From Planctomycetales bacterium 71-10 (GTDB lineage Bacteria; Planctomycetota; Planctomycetia; Isosphaerales; Isosphaeraceae): 64,000 bases of DNA. The stretch is taken from assembly GCA_001898385.1 (NCBI GenBank), contig MKTT01000071.1:41470-105469 (forward strand). The letters run 5' to 3'. Of the stretch, positions 16,051 to 24,029 are shown piece by piece. A program made the position numbers and the translations under genes. Position 1 is the first letter of the stretch, and each line of letters opens with the position of its first letter. A model generated the notes under the pieces. The model was not told where the DNA came from. It made no database searches and saw only the letters and a list, made by a program, of their open reading frames with translations.

Positions 16051-16220
16051 CGTGCTTCCTCCGTGGTCTCTGGGTTCTCGTCCCTGAACGCCCCTCCCTC
16101 GCACATCCGGTAAGTCATCTGCCTGACATACTCGCTCTCGCCCAGCCTGCCCTCGGATACGGCGATTCGTGCCGCGTAGAGGGCACAGAGGTGGAAGCGG
16201 TCGAGGCCAGGGAGGATCAT
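16047..16220 (-). CDS. small helical protein, unknown
   Basis: The product is 57 residues from the ATG at 16220, overlapping the methyltransferase stop (ATGA). It reads LDRFHLCALYAARIAVSEGR then SEYVRQMTYRMCEGG, and ends acidic. It links the methyltransferase and PP-loop genes into one coupled operon. No domain recognised. Confidence 0.6.
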   Translation of the reverse strand: MILPGLDRFHLCALYAARIAVSEGRLGESEYVRQMTYRMCEGGAFRDENPETTEEAR

Positions 16221-17905
16221 GCTGCCCCGCCGAACAGGTCTGGCTGGGCTGGCCTTTCCGGCTCCGCCTTCGCCATCGGGACAGTGGCAGGCACGCCCTG
16301 GTCTAGGACGGCTCCCCCTCCGGCGACGCGGGCGCAGGCGATGTCGAAATACTCCGGCTCCCGCTCGATGCCGATGAACCGGAACCCTTCCAGAAGGGCG
16401 GCCTTGCCTGTCGAACCGCTTCCGAGGAATGGATCCAAAACCGTTCCGCCCGGTGGGGTCACGAGGCGGCACAGGTAACGCATCAGATCGGTCGGCTTGA
16501 CCGTGGGATGCGTGTTCTTCCGCAGGATCGCCCGGTAGGGGTCGCCGTCTGAGAAGCCGCGACCGCTCTCGTTCTTAACTCCTGCGGGCCGATTCTCAAA
16601 CCGCTCCAGCCCCTCATCCCGGTCCTTCCGGCTCGCCTTGGCACAGTAAAAGAAGCGTGCTGCGGAACCCGAATCGCCCCTCGGCTGAGTCGCTGGGCGC
16701 CCGTCGAACTGACCATAGACGTTGTTCGTCTTGCTGCTAGGCTCGTCGCCCGTGACGGCCCGCGACTGGCCTGGGGCGTCGGGGAAGCAGGAGAGGACTT
16801 CATCGCTGCCGTCGTGGATCAGATTGGCGGGCCATCTTCCGGCCGGATCTCCGCCACGAATGCCGGGCTTGGCGGCGAAGTTCGTCCCGCCCGTTTCCGT
16901 GTAACGTCGATCTTGAGATGCTTCGCTGACCCTCTGGCGGCTTTCTCCGGTCGGCTGCACCCGGCAGCCCTCGATCTTGAGGGCACCGGTGCCGTGGGCT
17001 AGGACGTTCTGAGCAACTGTCCCTCTGAAAGGCTTCCGGGCGACCACGATCGGCTCATGAGCTGGCTTCAGAGCCGTGCCCCAGCCCTCCCAGTCGCCTT
17101 CGAGGTTGTGCGATTTGGGGAATCCACTGCCGAAGACCCACATTATCTGGTCGCGGATCTCGAACCCCGCGTCCTCGATACCGGCTGAGAGACGGTGATA
17201 GCCCCGCGGAGAACCGAAGGCGAGGAGGTGCCCCCCCGGTTTCAACACGCGATAACATTCCTTGGCCCACAGCCTGCACCAGTCTTGAAACTTGTGGCCT
17301 GACCAAGGGACATCCGTGTACCTCCTTACGTCCTCTAGGCGTGCCTTCAGTACGGCGGCCCGCGTTTGATCGGCTGTTCCCGTCCATCGGTTGCCTCTTG
17401 GCCGGTCAAGCCATTCCTCCACCGCCTCAGCCCAGATCTCGAAGTCGAGAGACTTCTTGGCCGTCAGCGGGTACTTCCTGAACAGCGATACCAGCCGGTC
17501 ACACCCTTCCTTATCTTGCACGACAAACACCGATTGCGGCTTGCTTGCCCCGTCGCCGTCGAGATCATGTATCGAGCCGTATCCGACAAACCTCATGATC
17601 CGCTCCAGCGCCGCTCTGTCGTCGCGGCGAAGCTTGAGTTGAAACGCACAAACGTGCGTGCCCCGCTCGTGTCTCTGGACCCGGAAATGACCTTCGCCAT
17701 CCGTGAAACCTGCGAGCCAATACCCGAAACCGCAGTCTTCCCGGCCATCAAAGTTGTCCCAGCCTTTCCCCATGAATCCGCCTGGGAACGCGTAGGGTGG
17801 ATCGGTGACGATGCTGTCCACCGACTCCGGTGCGAGTGTCTTCAGAGCCTCAATGCAGTCGCCGAGGTGGAGGGTCGCTCGGTGGAGTTGAACGGTCCGG
17901 GTCAC
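16217..17905 (-). CDS. beta-class DNA methyltransferase with inserted LAGLIDADG endonuclease domain
   Basis: The 562-residue protein starts at a GTG. The methyltransferase has the permuted beta-class order: catalytic DPPY (35-38), FMGKGWD (44-50), RVLKPGGHLLAFGS (about 220-233), IEDAGFEIRDQIMW, GSGFPKSHN and, near the end, PTVKPTDLMRYL and LDPFLGSGSTGKAA, the SAM-binding loop. Between about 57 and 198 it carries a foreign segment opening with YWLAGFTDGEGHF, a LAGLIDADG motif with the acidic metal ligand, followed by the family's LKLRRDDRAALERI helix and KSLDFEIW end. Removing it joins FMGKGWD to VPWSGHKFQDW as in normal homologues. The insert is in frame and lacks intein splice ends. Confidence 0.85.
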   Translation of the reverse strand: MTRTVQLHRATLHLGDCIEALKTLAPESVDSIVTDPPYAFPGGFMGKGWDNFDGREDCGFGYWLAGFTDGEGHFRVQRHERGTHVCAFQLKLRRDDRAALERIMRFVGYGSIHDLDGDGASKPQSVFVVQDKEGCDRLVSLFRKYPLTAKKSLDFEIWAEAVEEWLDRPRGNRWTGTADQTRAAVLKARLEDVRRYTDVPWSGHKFQDWCRLWAKECYRVLKPGGHLLAFGSPRGYHRLSAGIEDAGFEIRDQIMWVFGSGFPKSHNLEGDWEGWGTALKPAHEPIVVARKPFRGTVAQNVLAHGTGALKIEGCRVQPTGESRQRVSEASQDRRYTETGGTNFAAKPGIRGGDPAGRWPANLIHDGSDEVLSCFPDAPGQSRAVTGDEPSSKTNNVYGQFDGRPATQPRGDSGSAARFFYCAKASRKDRDEGLERFENRPAGVKNESGRGFSDGDPYRAILRKNTHPTVKPTDLMRYLCRLVTPPGGTVLDPFLGSGSTGKAALLEGFRFIGIEREPEYFDIACARVAGGGAVLDQGVPATVPMAKAEPERPAQPDLFGGAA

Positions 17906-17934
17906 GCGGCCTCGTCGGTCGCCGTGGCTTTGAT

Positions 17935-18213
17935 CTACTTCCGCACCATTTTCAGAACGGGCTCGGACTTCGCCCCGTGGTCAACAGCCCAATGGATTAC
18001 GCCTTCGGCAGCTCGGAGAGCTTCAAGTAGCGCTGGAGCTGCCCGGTACAGCGGATCGGCCTCGATGTACGCCCTCACGGCCTCCTCAATAGGACTGATG
18101 AGTGCCTCGCCCTTCACGCCCGCCATGAACTGGCATTCGCGTTCGGATTGGGCTTCAGCGAATCGGCGGCGTGCTGCTGTTGAGGCGGCGGGATTCAGTT
18201 TGATTTGAGACAT
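17935..18213 (-). CDS. small phage protein, unknown
   Basis: A 92-residue, mostly helical product (NPAASTAARRRFAEAQSERE; LYRAAPALLEALRAAEGVIH), of the type often found among phage accessory genes. The leader before its ATG is a near-duplicate of that before the ParB gene, with ACTCACCAAGGATGG as ribosome site. It is upstream of the methyltransferase by 29 bases. Confidence 0.6.
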   Translation of the reverse strand: MSQIKLNPAASTAARRRFAEAQSERECQFMAGVKGEALISPIEEAVRAYIEADPLYRAAPALLEALRAAEGVIHWAVDHGAKSEPVLKMVRK

Positions 18214-18265
18214 GGTGAACCATCCTTGGTGAGTTGTTGGGGTGGGGCGACCCGTAGGCCGCCCC
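18214..18265 (-). repeat. duplicated leader with GGGGCG/CGCCCC hairpin, copy 2
   Basis: This ~50-base leader matches 20218-20268 closely: hairpin arms at 18244-18249 and 18260-18265, then CCACCCCAACAACTCACCAA and GGATGG before the start codon. It separates the ParB gene from the next gene downstream and may have arisen by gene-cassette duplication. Confidence 0.65.
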
Positions 18266-18273
18266 CGTGGTTG

Positions 18274-20217
18274 CTATGCGGCCTTCCGTGCCTTCTTCGC
18301 TTTGGCGGGCTTCTCGGGCTGCGGGAGCGAGCCGAACTCCATCCCGGCGGGGAGCCAGTTGGTCAGGCGTTCCACCTGCTCCGGCGTCTTGCCGTGCTTC
18401 TTTGGCCCCGCGAACGCCTGATGCAGATCCTCGGCTAGAGCGGCTTTCTTGCTGTTCCGGCGGTGCGAGGCCCACTGCTGGCCGAGCAACTCGGCACCGA
18501 GGTCGAGCAGCTGGTCCTTGGTGAGGCGGCCAAGGTAGTTGTCCTTGGTCGGTCGCCAGTATCCGGCCACGTTCGCCCCGGTCTGGGCCAGTGCGATGTC
18601 GTAGGCCGTCCGGCGGTCGTCGTCCGGCCCCGCCTTCGGAAGTAGTTTCGGCTCCAATGTGCTGGCCACGCAGTAGGCGAGGATGGCGTGCTTCTGCTCC
18701 AATGTCAGGGCTTGCAGGGCGGCGAACTGGTCCTGCTGGTTGTCCAGTTCCAGCCAATCCAGCGGCAGGGAATCCTTGATCGGCTTCAACTGCTCCGCCA
18801 CGAACTCGCGGGCAGCCGAAGATGCGGGGCCGCCGAAGTTCGCATTGAACGAGACGTTCGGCCCGTCATAGGCGTGGCTGAGGCCGCAGCAGTTCTTGGC
18901 CGCCTTGAACACCAGCAGGTCGAACGCGATCTGTGGATGCTTGGCGATCTCTGCCTGTGCGGCTCCCAGCCGGTAGGCCTTCAGGTCATCGATGAGCGGC
19001 TTCGAGAGCCCAGTCGGTTTGGCTTCCGCCTCGGACTTCCGCGCTTCGCGGACATCCTTTTCCGGCTCACCCACTTCCTTGCTGTCCTCCGGCTTCATCA
19101 GCCCCATTTCGATGCGGACCTCGCCGTTGCCCACCGTGACGTAGCACCCGGACATCGCCTTCTGCTCGGGGGTGAAGACGCCGTATTCCTCGATCTTCGT
19201 CTCAAGTTCGTAAAGCTTGTCTTGCACCCCTTCGTGCTTCTCGCTTAGGGCGTCCCACTCCTCGGAATCGCTGTCCATCTCGTCGAGATGCTTGTCGAGG
19301 GCGTCGAACTCGGCTTGCAGCTTCTCCTTCTCGTCCAGCCATTCCTTCGGGGCATCGAGCGGTACCGGCTCCAGTTCTTCGCACTGGTTGGCGAACTGCC
19401 AGTCCCGCTCAAGGGCGGTTTCCACCCACTTCCAGCCGTCCGCTTTCAGTTGCTCGGCGGCGGCTTCCAGCTTCCGGCTGGCGAGTTCCCTCACGAGGTC
19501 GGGGCTGTCGAGATAGGTGTCGTCCCCGAACAGGTCGCGGCGGATAACCCCGCCAGCGGACTCGTAGGCCTCCAAGCCGACGAACCGGGCGAGCGTCGAG
19601 TCGCCTTTGATCGAGTTCTCGGTGAGGATGCCGCGGATTTCTCGCGGGCTGTCCTTCTGCCAGCCGCTCAGCCCCTTCCACACCTTCACCTGACGCTTCT
19701 TGTCGTCGGTGACGGTGAAGGCCATGAGCGATTCGAGGGTCATCTCCCCGGCCCGGTAGGCGGCCAGCAGCGAGGGGGCTACGCGGGCCAATTTCATCCG
19801 CTGCTCGACGTGCTTCGCCGTGACGCCGAAGTTCAGGGCGATCTCCTCGGCGGAACGTCCCTTGTCGGCGAGGGCCGCGAACGCCTCGAACTCGTCGGCA
19901 GGGTGCATGGCGGAGCGGACGATGTTTTCCGCGAGGCTCAATTCCGCCGCCTGTTCCTCGGAGGCGATCTGGCAGGGGACGGCGTAATCCTCCGTCAGCT
20001 TGCCCTCGGCCTGTAGTTGCTGGAGGGCGGCCAAGCGGCGTGCCCCGGCGATGACGTGATAGGTGCCGTCCCCGGCTTCCGTGACGACAAGATTCTGCAT
20101 CAGGCCGTGGGCGAGGATCGAGGCTTTCATGTCCTCGATGCCGCTCTGCGTCAGCGTCTTGCGAGCGTTAAGCGGGCTTTTCGACAGCTTGGTGATTTCG
20201 ATGTTTTGGGTAGTCAT
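18274..20217 (-). CDS. ParB/RepB/Spo0J-like protein
   Basis: The 647-residue product begins with a ParB N-terminal (CTP-binding/nuclease-like) domain: IEITKLSKSPLNARK, GIEDMKASILAHGLMQNLVV, then GTYHVIAGARRLAALQQL, and a SLAENIVRSAMHPADEFEAF box, followed by a KorB-like helix-turn-helix (RSAEEIALNFGVTAKHVEQR). The rest is long, acidic and helical, as in plasmid and ICE ParB-like proteins. The ATG at 20217 has AAGGA in range; two upstream ATGs are less favoured. There is no ParA in the window, so partition is uncertain; roles in gene silencing or nuclease activity are alternatives. Confidence 0.8.
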   Translation of the reverse strand: MTTQNIEITKLSKSPLNARKTLTQSGIEDMKASILAHGLMQNLVVTEAGDGTYHVIAGARRLAALQQLQAEGKLTEDYAVPCQIASEEQAAELSLAENIVRSAMHPADEFEAFAALADKGRSAEEIALNFGVTAKHVEQRMKLARVAPSLLAAYRAGEMTLESLMAFTVTDDKKRQVKVWKGLSGWQKDSPREIRGILTENSIKGDSTLARFVGLEAYESAGGVIRRDLFGDDTYLDSPDLVRELASRKLEAAAEQLKADGWKWVETALERDWQFANQCEELEPVPLDAPKEWLDEKEKLQAEFDALDKHLDEMDSDSEEWDALSEKHEGVQDKLYELETKIEEYGVFTPEQKAMSGCYVTVGNGEVRIEMGLMKPEDSKEVGEPEKDVREARKSEAEAKPTGLSKPLIDDLKAYRLGAAQAEIAKHPQIAFDLLVFKAAKNCCGLSHAYDGPNVSFNANFGGPASSAAREFVAEQLKPIKDSLPLDWLELDNQQDQFAALQALTLEQKHAILAYCVASTLEPKLLPKAGPDDDRRTAYDIALAQTGANVAGYWRPTKDNYLGRLTKDQLLDLGAELLGQQWASHRRNSKKAALAEDLHQAFAGPKKHGKTPEQVERLTNWLPAGMEFGSLPQPEKPAKAKKARKAA

Positions 20218-20268
20218 GTTGTCCATCCTTGGTGAGTTGTTGGGGTGGGGCGACACGGAGGCCGCCCC
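20218..20268 (-). repeat. duplicated leader with GGGGCG/CGCCCC hairpin, copy 3
   Basis: The counterpart of the 18214-18265 leader, with arms at 20247-20252 and 20263-20268 and the same ACTCACCAAGGATGG ribosome-site string ahead of the ParB start. Confidence 0.65.
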
Positions 20269-20277
20269 GGTGGGTGG

Positions 20278-20487
20278 TTAGGAGTTCGTATCGCTGAGTA
20301 GCTTGCGGATTCGCTCAGCGAGGGACGCTTCCCCGTCCGTCTCGCCCAAGGAGTACGCATCGTCGAGATTTCCGCCTGACCAGCCGTGGATGTCGAAGCA
20401 TCCGTCCTCTTCGCGGTCAACGAGCGGTGCAATCTGAGAAATGACCTCGCGGATTTGTTCGAGGATTTTGCTGTCGTTATCAGCCAT
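20278..20487 (-). CDS. small acidic phage protein, unknown
   Basis: The product is 69 residues from the ATG at 20487, six bases after AAGGAGG. A helix (SKILEQIREVISQIAPLVD) is followed by an acidic loop with one Cys and a helical end. No domain recognised. It is the first gene of the leftward run leading to ParB. Confidence 0.6.
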   Translation of the reverse strand: MADNDSKILEQIREVISQIAPLVDREEDGCFDIHGWSGGNLDDAYSLGETDGEASLAERIRKLLSDTNS

Positions 20488-20672
20488 ACTGGCCTCCTTG
20501 CTCATGCCGGACTTCATCGTCCGAATGCATGGGGGGACACTAGAGGCGATTTGCCGAATGGTCAATCACTTTATTTGACGTTCAGGCAATCATTCCGCTT
20601 GCGCGACAAGATGGGGCGTGGTAGGCATTCGGTGGAGTATGCGATAAGGGATAGGACAAAGAAGGAGGCGGT

Positions 20673-21017
20673 ATGACTGGACGAGTGAAATCGTTAAGGA
20701 AAGCTCTGGCAGAGTTGCTGGACGAAGTGGATAAAAATGTTACTCCGAATGAAAAGGACGGAATATGGAAGGCTGCCCTTGAACAATCACGAGCGGCTCT
20801 CGCGCTGCCACCGGACGAGGCGGACGACGAGATGATGGACGATTACCAGGCGATGCAGGAGCAGAATGCGAGGCTCCGAGCATCGTTGGAGGAGAGCAAC
20901 AGGATGATTAGACAATTGTGGGCACGCGCCGCAGGGGCAAGGGACATCCGCGATGTCACTGCAGAAGTGAACGCTCAACTGGCGCGGAATGAAGCGGCGA
21001 CGACGAGCAACGGATAG
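20673..21017 (+). CDS. coiled-coil phage protein, unknown
   Basis: The 114-residue product is predicted almost entirely helical, with a likely coiled coil at about 58-82 (YQAMQEQNARLRASLEESNR). AAGGAGG precedes the ATG. It is rightward, with the HTH gene 15 bases downstream, and is divergent from the ParB run. Confidence 0.65.
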   Translation: MTGRVKSLRKALAELLDEVDKNVTPNEKDGIWKAALEQSRAALALPPDEADDEMMDDYQAMQEQNARLRASLEESNRMIRQLWARAAGARDIRDVTAEVNAQLARNEAATTSNG

Positions 21018-21031
21018 AACAGGGATACAGA

Positions 21032-21313
21032 ATGCTCCACACCCCCCACGCCCTCCACCCCCTCACCCTCTGGCGAAAAGCCAACCGCTACAGCCACGCT
21101 GGCTTCGCGGGCCTACTCGCCGAGAAGTTCCCCGGCATCACGGTCTCAAAGCAGGCCGTCTCCGCCTGGGAACAGCTGCTGGCCCGCCCCACGCCCGACA
21201 AGATCGCGGCGATTGAGAAGCTGACGGACCACGAAGTTCTGGCCGAGGATTTCCGGGAATACCGGGGCAGGGGGAGGCCGCCCCGGAAAACCGTTCCCGC
21301 CCCTCAATCGTAA
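21032..21313 (+). CDS. small HTH regulator
   Basis: The 93-residue protein has a helix-turn-helix of the Cro/YdaS kind: FAGLLAEKFPGITVSKQAVS (about 25-44) then AWEQLLARPTPDKIAAIEKL. The C-terminus is a basic RGRGRPPRKT, an AT-hook-like motif that could add minor-groove contacts. A role as repressor of the divergent early genes is plausible. Confidence 0.65.
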   Translation: MLHTPHALHPLTLWRKANRYSHAGFAGLLAEKFPGITVSKQAVSAWEQLLARPTPDKIAAIEKLTDHEVLAEDFREYRGRGRPPRKTVPAPQS

Positions 21314-21600
21314 TACCGCTTCTTCCTCTCCATCCCGCTCCACACCCCCGCCTTCCTCTGCAATGCTTCCCTGTCCGCTTTCACCTCGGCCAGCAACACA
21401 TCGAACCGGGCCGCGATCTTCCCCGCGCTCTCCGGCTCGAGGTCGGCCACCATGTCGGCCAGGGCAAGCCTGAGCAGCTTGGCCGGGCCTTCGTCGGGAA
21501 GCGTGCCGGTGGCGGTTCGCTGGACGATCAGGTGACTGTTCACGCGGTTGAAGCGGGAGCGGACTTCTAGGGTGAGGGAGTAGGTGAGTTCTCGGGGCAT
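21304..21600 (-). CDS. phage protein, unknown
   Basis: The product is 98 residues from the ATG at 21600, two bases after the upstream stop. It begins MPRELTYSLTLEVRSRFNRV with beta character, then helices (LLRLALADMVADLEPESAGK). Its last bases overlap the converging HTH gene. No family recognised. Confidence 0.6.
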   Translation of the reverse strand: MPRELTYSLTLEVRSRFNRVNSHLIVQRTATGTLPDEGPAKLLRLALADMVADLEPESAGKIAARFDVLLAEVKADREALQRKAGVWSGMERKKRYYD

Positions 21601-21602
21601 GG

Positions 21603-21890
21603 CTATTTGCCCTCCGCGTGGCTGCACGTAGCTCCTTTGGGTTCAAGGAACGCATGTGCGGCCTCTATTGCCTTCCACGCCCGCTCGGCCTCGGCCTCCG
21701 CGTAAGGCAGCACCGCCCGGAGAAGCTCCAGGGCAGGAGAGTTCAGGGCGTCCACGATCAGCTTCGCGGCGTGCTCTGCACTCGGCGGGTGATCCCAGAA
21801 CGGTATGGAGACGAAGTGGCTTCCGTCTGGGTTCAGTACGTCGAAAGTTTCGTCCGTGCCATCGGTAAAACGTTGGTAGGTGTAGGGCAT
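21603..21890 (-). CDS. phage protein, unknown
   Basis: The product is 95 residues from the ATG at 21890: MPYTYQRFTDGTDETFDVLN then SIPFWDHPPSAEHAAKLIVD and a long Ala/Glu helix, ending in a single Cys/His pair. The AAAGGACTCC leader is shared with the genes starting at 33810 and 34077. No family recognised. Confidence 0.6.
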   Translation of the reverse strand: MPYTYQRFTDGTDETFDVLNPDGSHFVSIPFWDHPPSAEHAAKLIVDALNSPALELLRAVLPYAEAEAERAWKAIEAAHAFLEPKGATCSHAEGK

Positions 21891-21990
21891 GTGGAGTCCT
21901 TTCCAAGTTGGTGATCGCTTCGTTAGAGGAGGCCGCACTTGGCGGCCGCTCTCTTACGAAGGATCATTGCCACCTTGAACGGGGAGCCTT

Positions 21991-22262
21991 CGTGTGAGTG
22001 GCGACCGGCAGGGGGTGCCGCCCAAGAAGTCAGATTTCCCCTTCGGAAATCTGGCGATTTCCGCTCCTTCGCGGAAATCTTGGGGGCCTGCCGGGCGACA
22101 GCCCCTTGGCCTCGCTCACACGCAGGTGGGGTGTCCCCCGTCCTTCGCACACACTGACGTCTCCGTGACGACGGAGGCGGATCAGAGGGGTTTGAATCAC
22201 GAGCGTCAGCGGGCGTCACACGCAGTGCGGAGACTCGCCTTCGAGGCTCCGGGAGCGAAGCG
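21991..22262. ncRNA. multi-helix structured element between divergent genes
   Basis: The 527-base gap 21891-22417 has no credible gene but folds by perfect complementarity. CGTGTGAG (21991) pairs with CTCACACG (22115); inside it CCGGCAGG (22005) pairs with CCTGCCGG (22087); inside that CCCAAG (22021) pairs with CTTGGG (22079); the centre holds two hairpins with almost identical arms, CAGATTTCC/GGAAATCTG (22031-22053) and GATTTCCGC/GCGGAAATC (22056-22079). Downstream, CTGACG (22154) pairs with CGTCAG (22204) around CTCCGT/ACGGAG, then CGGAG...CTCCG (22228-22251) encloses CTCG/CGAG. The functional strand is not known. Confidence 0.55.
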
Positions 22263-22417
22263 AGTAGCACGCGACGGCTCAGCCGGGACGCCAGCTCTAA
22301 TCTGCTCAAGGCTCGGGGCATAGGTGCCTGGACCTGTCGTAATCCTGAAACTAGGATGGGTCGTGCGGGAAAATTCTAAGGCCGACCGCTTCTTGCACGG
22401 CCGAGAAGGGCAGGGCG

Positions 22418-22885
22418 ATGGCAAAACAAGCTCCTCACCGCTATTTCAAAGAAGGCTTCGTCTACTTCATCGTTTGCGAAGCTTTGGCATCTGTGAAAAT
22501 TGGCCGAACCAATAGATGGCTGCCTCCGGCGGCTGGATCTTCGGATCCAATATTCGCGAGGGATCGCCGTATTAGCGAATTGCAAACAGGCTGCCCCGCC
22601 GAGATCCGAATTGCAGGCATGCTCGCTGTCGTCCCACCCATCAGCGAAGCGAATTTTCACTACCACTTTCAAATGTACCGCCATCATGGCGAGTGGTTCT
22701 GGTATCTAGGAAAACTCAAGCGTTTTGTCGATCACCTGGAGGACTACGGCAACCTAGTTGTAGAGGCGGCTAGAGCCTCGGAACGAGGAGAACCTGCTCA
22801 ATCTCCTGTCCTGAATCTACCGAAGTTGGACGAAATTTGTGCTCCAGATTCGCCCCTTCCTAATGGGTGGAGAATCAATCTATAA
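22418..22885 (+). CDS. GIY-YIG nuclease of the MUG113 / T5orf172 type
   Basis: The 155-residue product shows the GIY-YIG signature in its MUG113 form: GFVYFIVCEALASVKIGRT (12-30), RISELQTGCPAEIRI (about 51-65), an SEANFHYHF segment with the conserved Glu/His, and GEWFWY (about 91-96). It follows the structured element at 21991-22262 and opens the lower-GC cargo island. Such proteins occur as homing nucleases and inside defence or mobile cassettes. Confidence 0.75.
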   Translation: MAKQAPHRYFKEGFVYFIVCEALASVKIGRTNRWLPPAAGSSDPIFARDRRISELQTGCPAEIRIAGMLAVVPPISEANFHYHFQMYRHHGEWFWYLGKLKRFVDHLEDYGNLVVEAARASERGEPAQSPVLNLPKLDEICAPDSPLPNGWRINL

Positions 22886-22977
22886 AGACACGCCCCTCCT
22901 CGGGCTTAGAGCGGAGATGAGCCCGCGAGCGCGGGGAGACGCCCAGCCCAACCAGTGCGCCGGTTCGTTGCTTTCAC

Positions 22978-23895
22978 CTAGCAAGGGCTATCAGTTGTGA
23001 GAATAGCAATCCCATCACGCCCAACATAAAAATCCGGCTCGTCGATTTCGTTGTCGATGAAATCAAATGTATTTTGGCGAGCCATGTCCAGGACTCGGTT
23101 GTCCAGGCCCAGGTTGATATAGTCGTTCGAGCGCGGGTCCAAGGCCACGACTCTCGTGACGAACGACCTTCCGCCTCTTTCAGTAACACGAGACCCATTC
23201 TGCAATAATTCGATCAGCGGTCGGTAGTAATCAAATCCGAACGTGTCGCGAGGCATCCGAAGTTCGAATGGCCCTCTGGGAATGCTAGGTGGATCCACAA
23301 TCTCCGCATAGAGTAGTGCGGACAGGTGGACGAAGCAATAGCTACGCGTGGAGACCTGTGCGCCATTGACTTTGGCTATTGTCTGAGCCTGCGATTTCCA
23401 GTCGAGCTTGTTTCGGCTGGTCGGAGGCGATGATCGTGCCTTTGCTTCGATGACGTGCCAATTTCCGTTGCCGTCTTGGCCCACGAGGTCAGCTAAGCTT
23501 CTTGATGGGGCATTCGGAGCCTTCTGCACTCCCAATGCTTGTTGGGCGTGTATCGTCTTTGGAACTTTCAGGAGATGATCGGCCACGACGGCTGAGAAAG
23601 TCATCCCAATCCAAAACGATATGTTGGATTTTTCACTTGTTTCGAAGTTCGTGTATTCACCGTCGATCATTAAGCTAGGCTGTCCGAAGTCGACCGCGCA
23701 TCGCACGGCTAAAGCCCGATAACTTGCGAGTGCGGCTCGAGCCGCTGGCTGTGGGACTCCGAGGGCCAGGTGGGATAGGCCGACCGTCGTCGCGAACTTC
23801 AAGCATCGCTGGCGTGAGACCTGGAAGCCGTGGGAGCCGTTGAATGACTGGACCGTGGCTGGGAAGTTTGAGGCTGTTACACGTAGGAGTGGCAT
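22978..23895 (-). CDS. PD-(D/E)XK-like protein, possible defence nuclease
   Basis: The 305-residue product has a candidate restriction-like core at about 137-154: DLVGQDGNGNWHVIEAKARS, a D-(x)n-E-x-K arrangement with Q on the following helix (WKSQAQTIAKV). The N-terminal ~100 residues are helical and the C-terminus alpha/beta. No known family is recognised. It is lower in GC than the phage backbone and lies next to a SIR2 protein in the same direction, suggesting a defence function. Confidence 0.6.
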   Translation of the reverse strand: MPLLRVTASNFPATVQSFNGSHGFQVSRQRCLKFATTVGLSHLALGVPQPAARAALASYRALAVRCAVDFGQPSLMIDGEYTNFETSEKSNISFWIGMTFSAVVADHLLKVPKTIHAQQALGVQKAPNAPSRSLADLVGQDGNGNWHVIEAKARSSPPTSRNKLDWKSQAQTIAKVNGAQVSTRSYCFVHLSALLYAEIVDPPSIPRGPFELRMPRDTFGFDYYRPLIELLQNGSRVTERGGRSFVTRVVALDPRSNDYINLGLDNRVLDMARQNTFDFIDNEIDEPDFYVGRDGIAILTTDSPC

Positions 23896-24029
23896 GTGTA
23901 GTACCAGTATGCGTGAATCAGGCTGTTGATGGGCCGTCCTTCACCTCGACGCCGAGGTGAGGGTTAACGATGTGATGGGCCTCGGACGCCTTAATTCCGG
24001 GGGTCACGAAATGTGTCGGCGGTTCGCCA

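Noticed and set aside
16217..17905. Intein inside the methyltransferase
   Set aside because: The inserted segment lacks a Cys/Ser-led N-terminal block and a C-terminal His-Asn followed by a nucleophile, so only an endonuclease domain is supported.
22180..22200. T-arm-like GGTTTGAATC in the structured element
   Set aside because: No acceptor stem, D-arm or anticodon arm fits; the local pairing belongs to another helix.
21923..22321. 132-residue minus-strand frame across the structured element
   Set aside because: Low-complexity Arg/Pro/Ser-rich sequence; the nested helices explain the region better than a gene.
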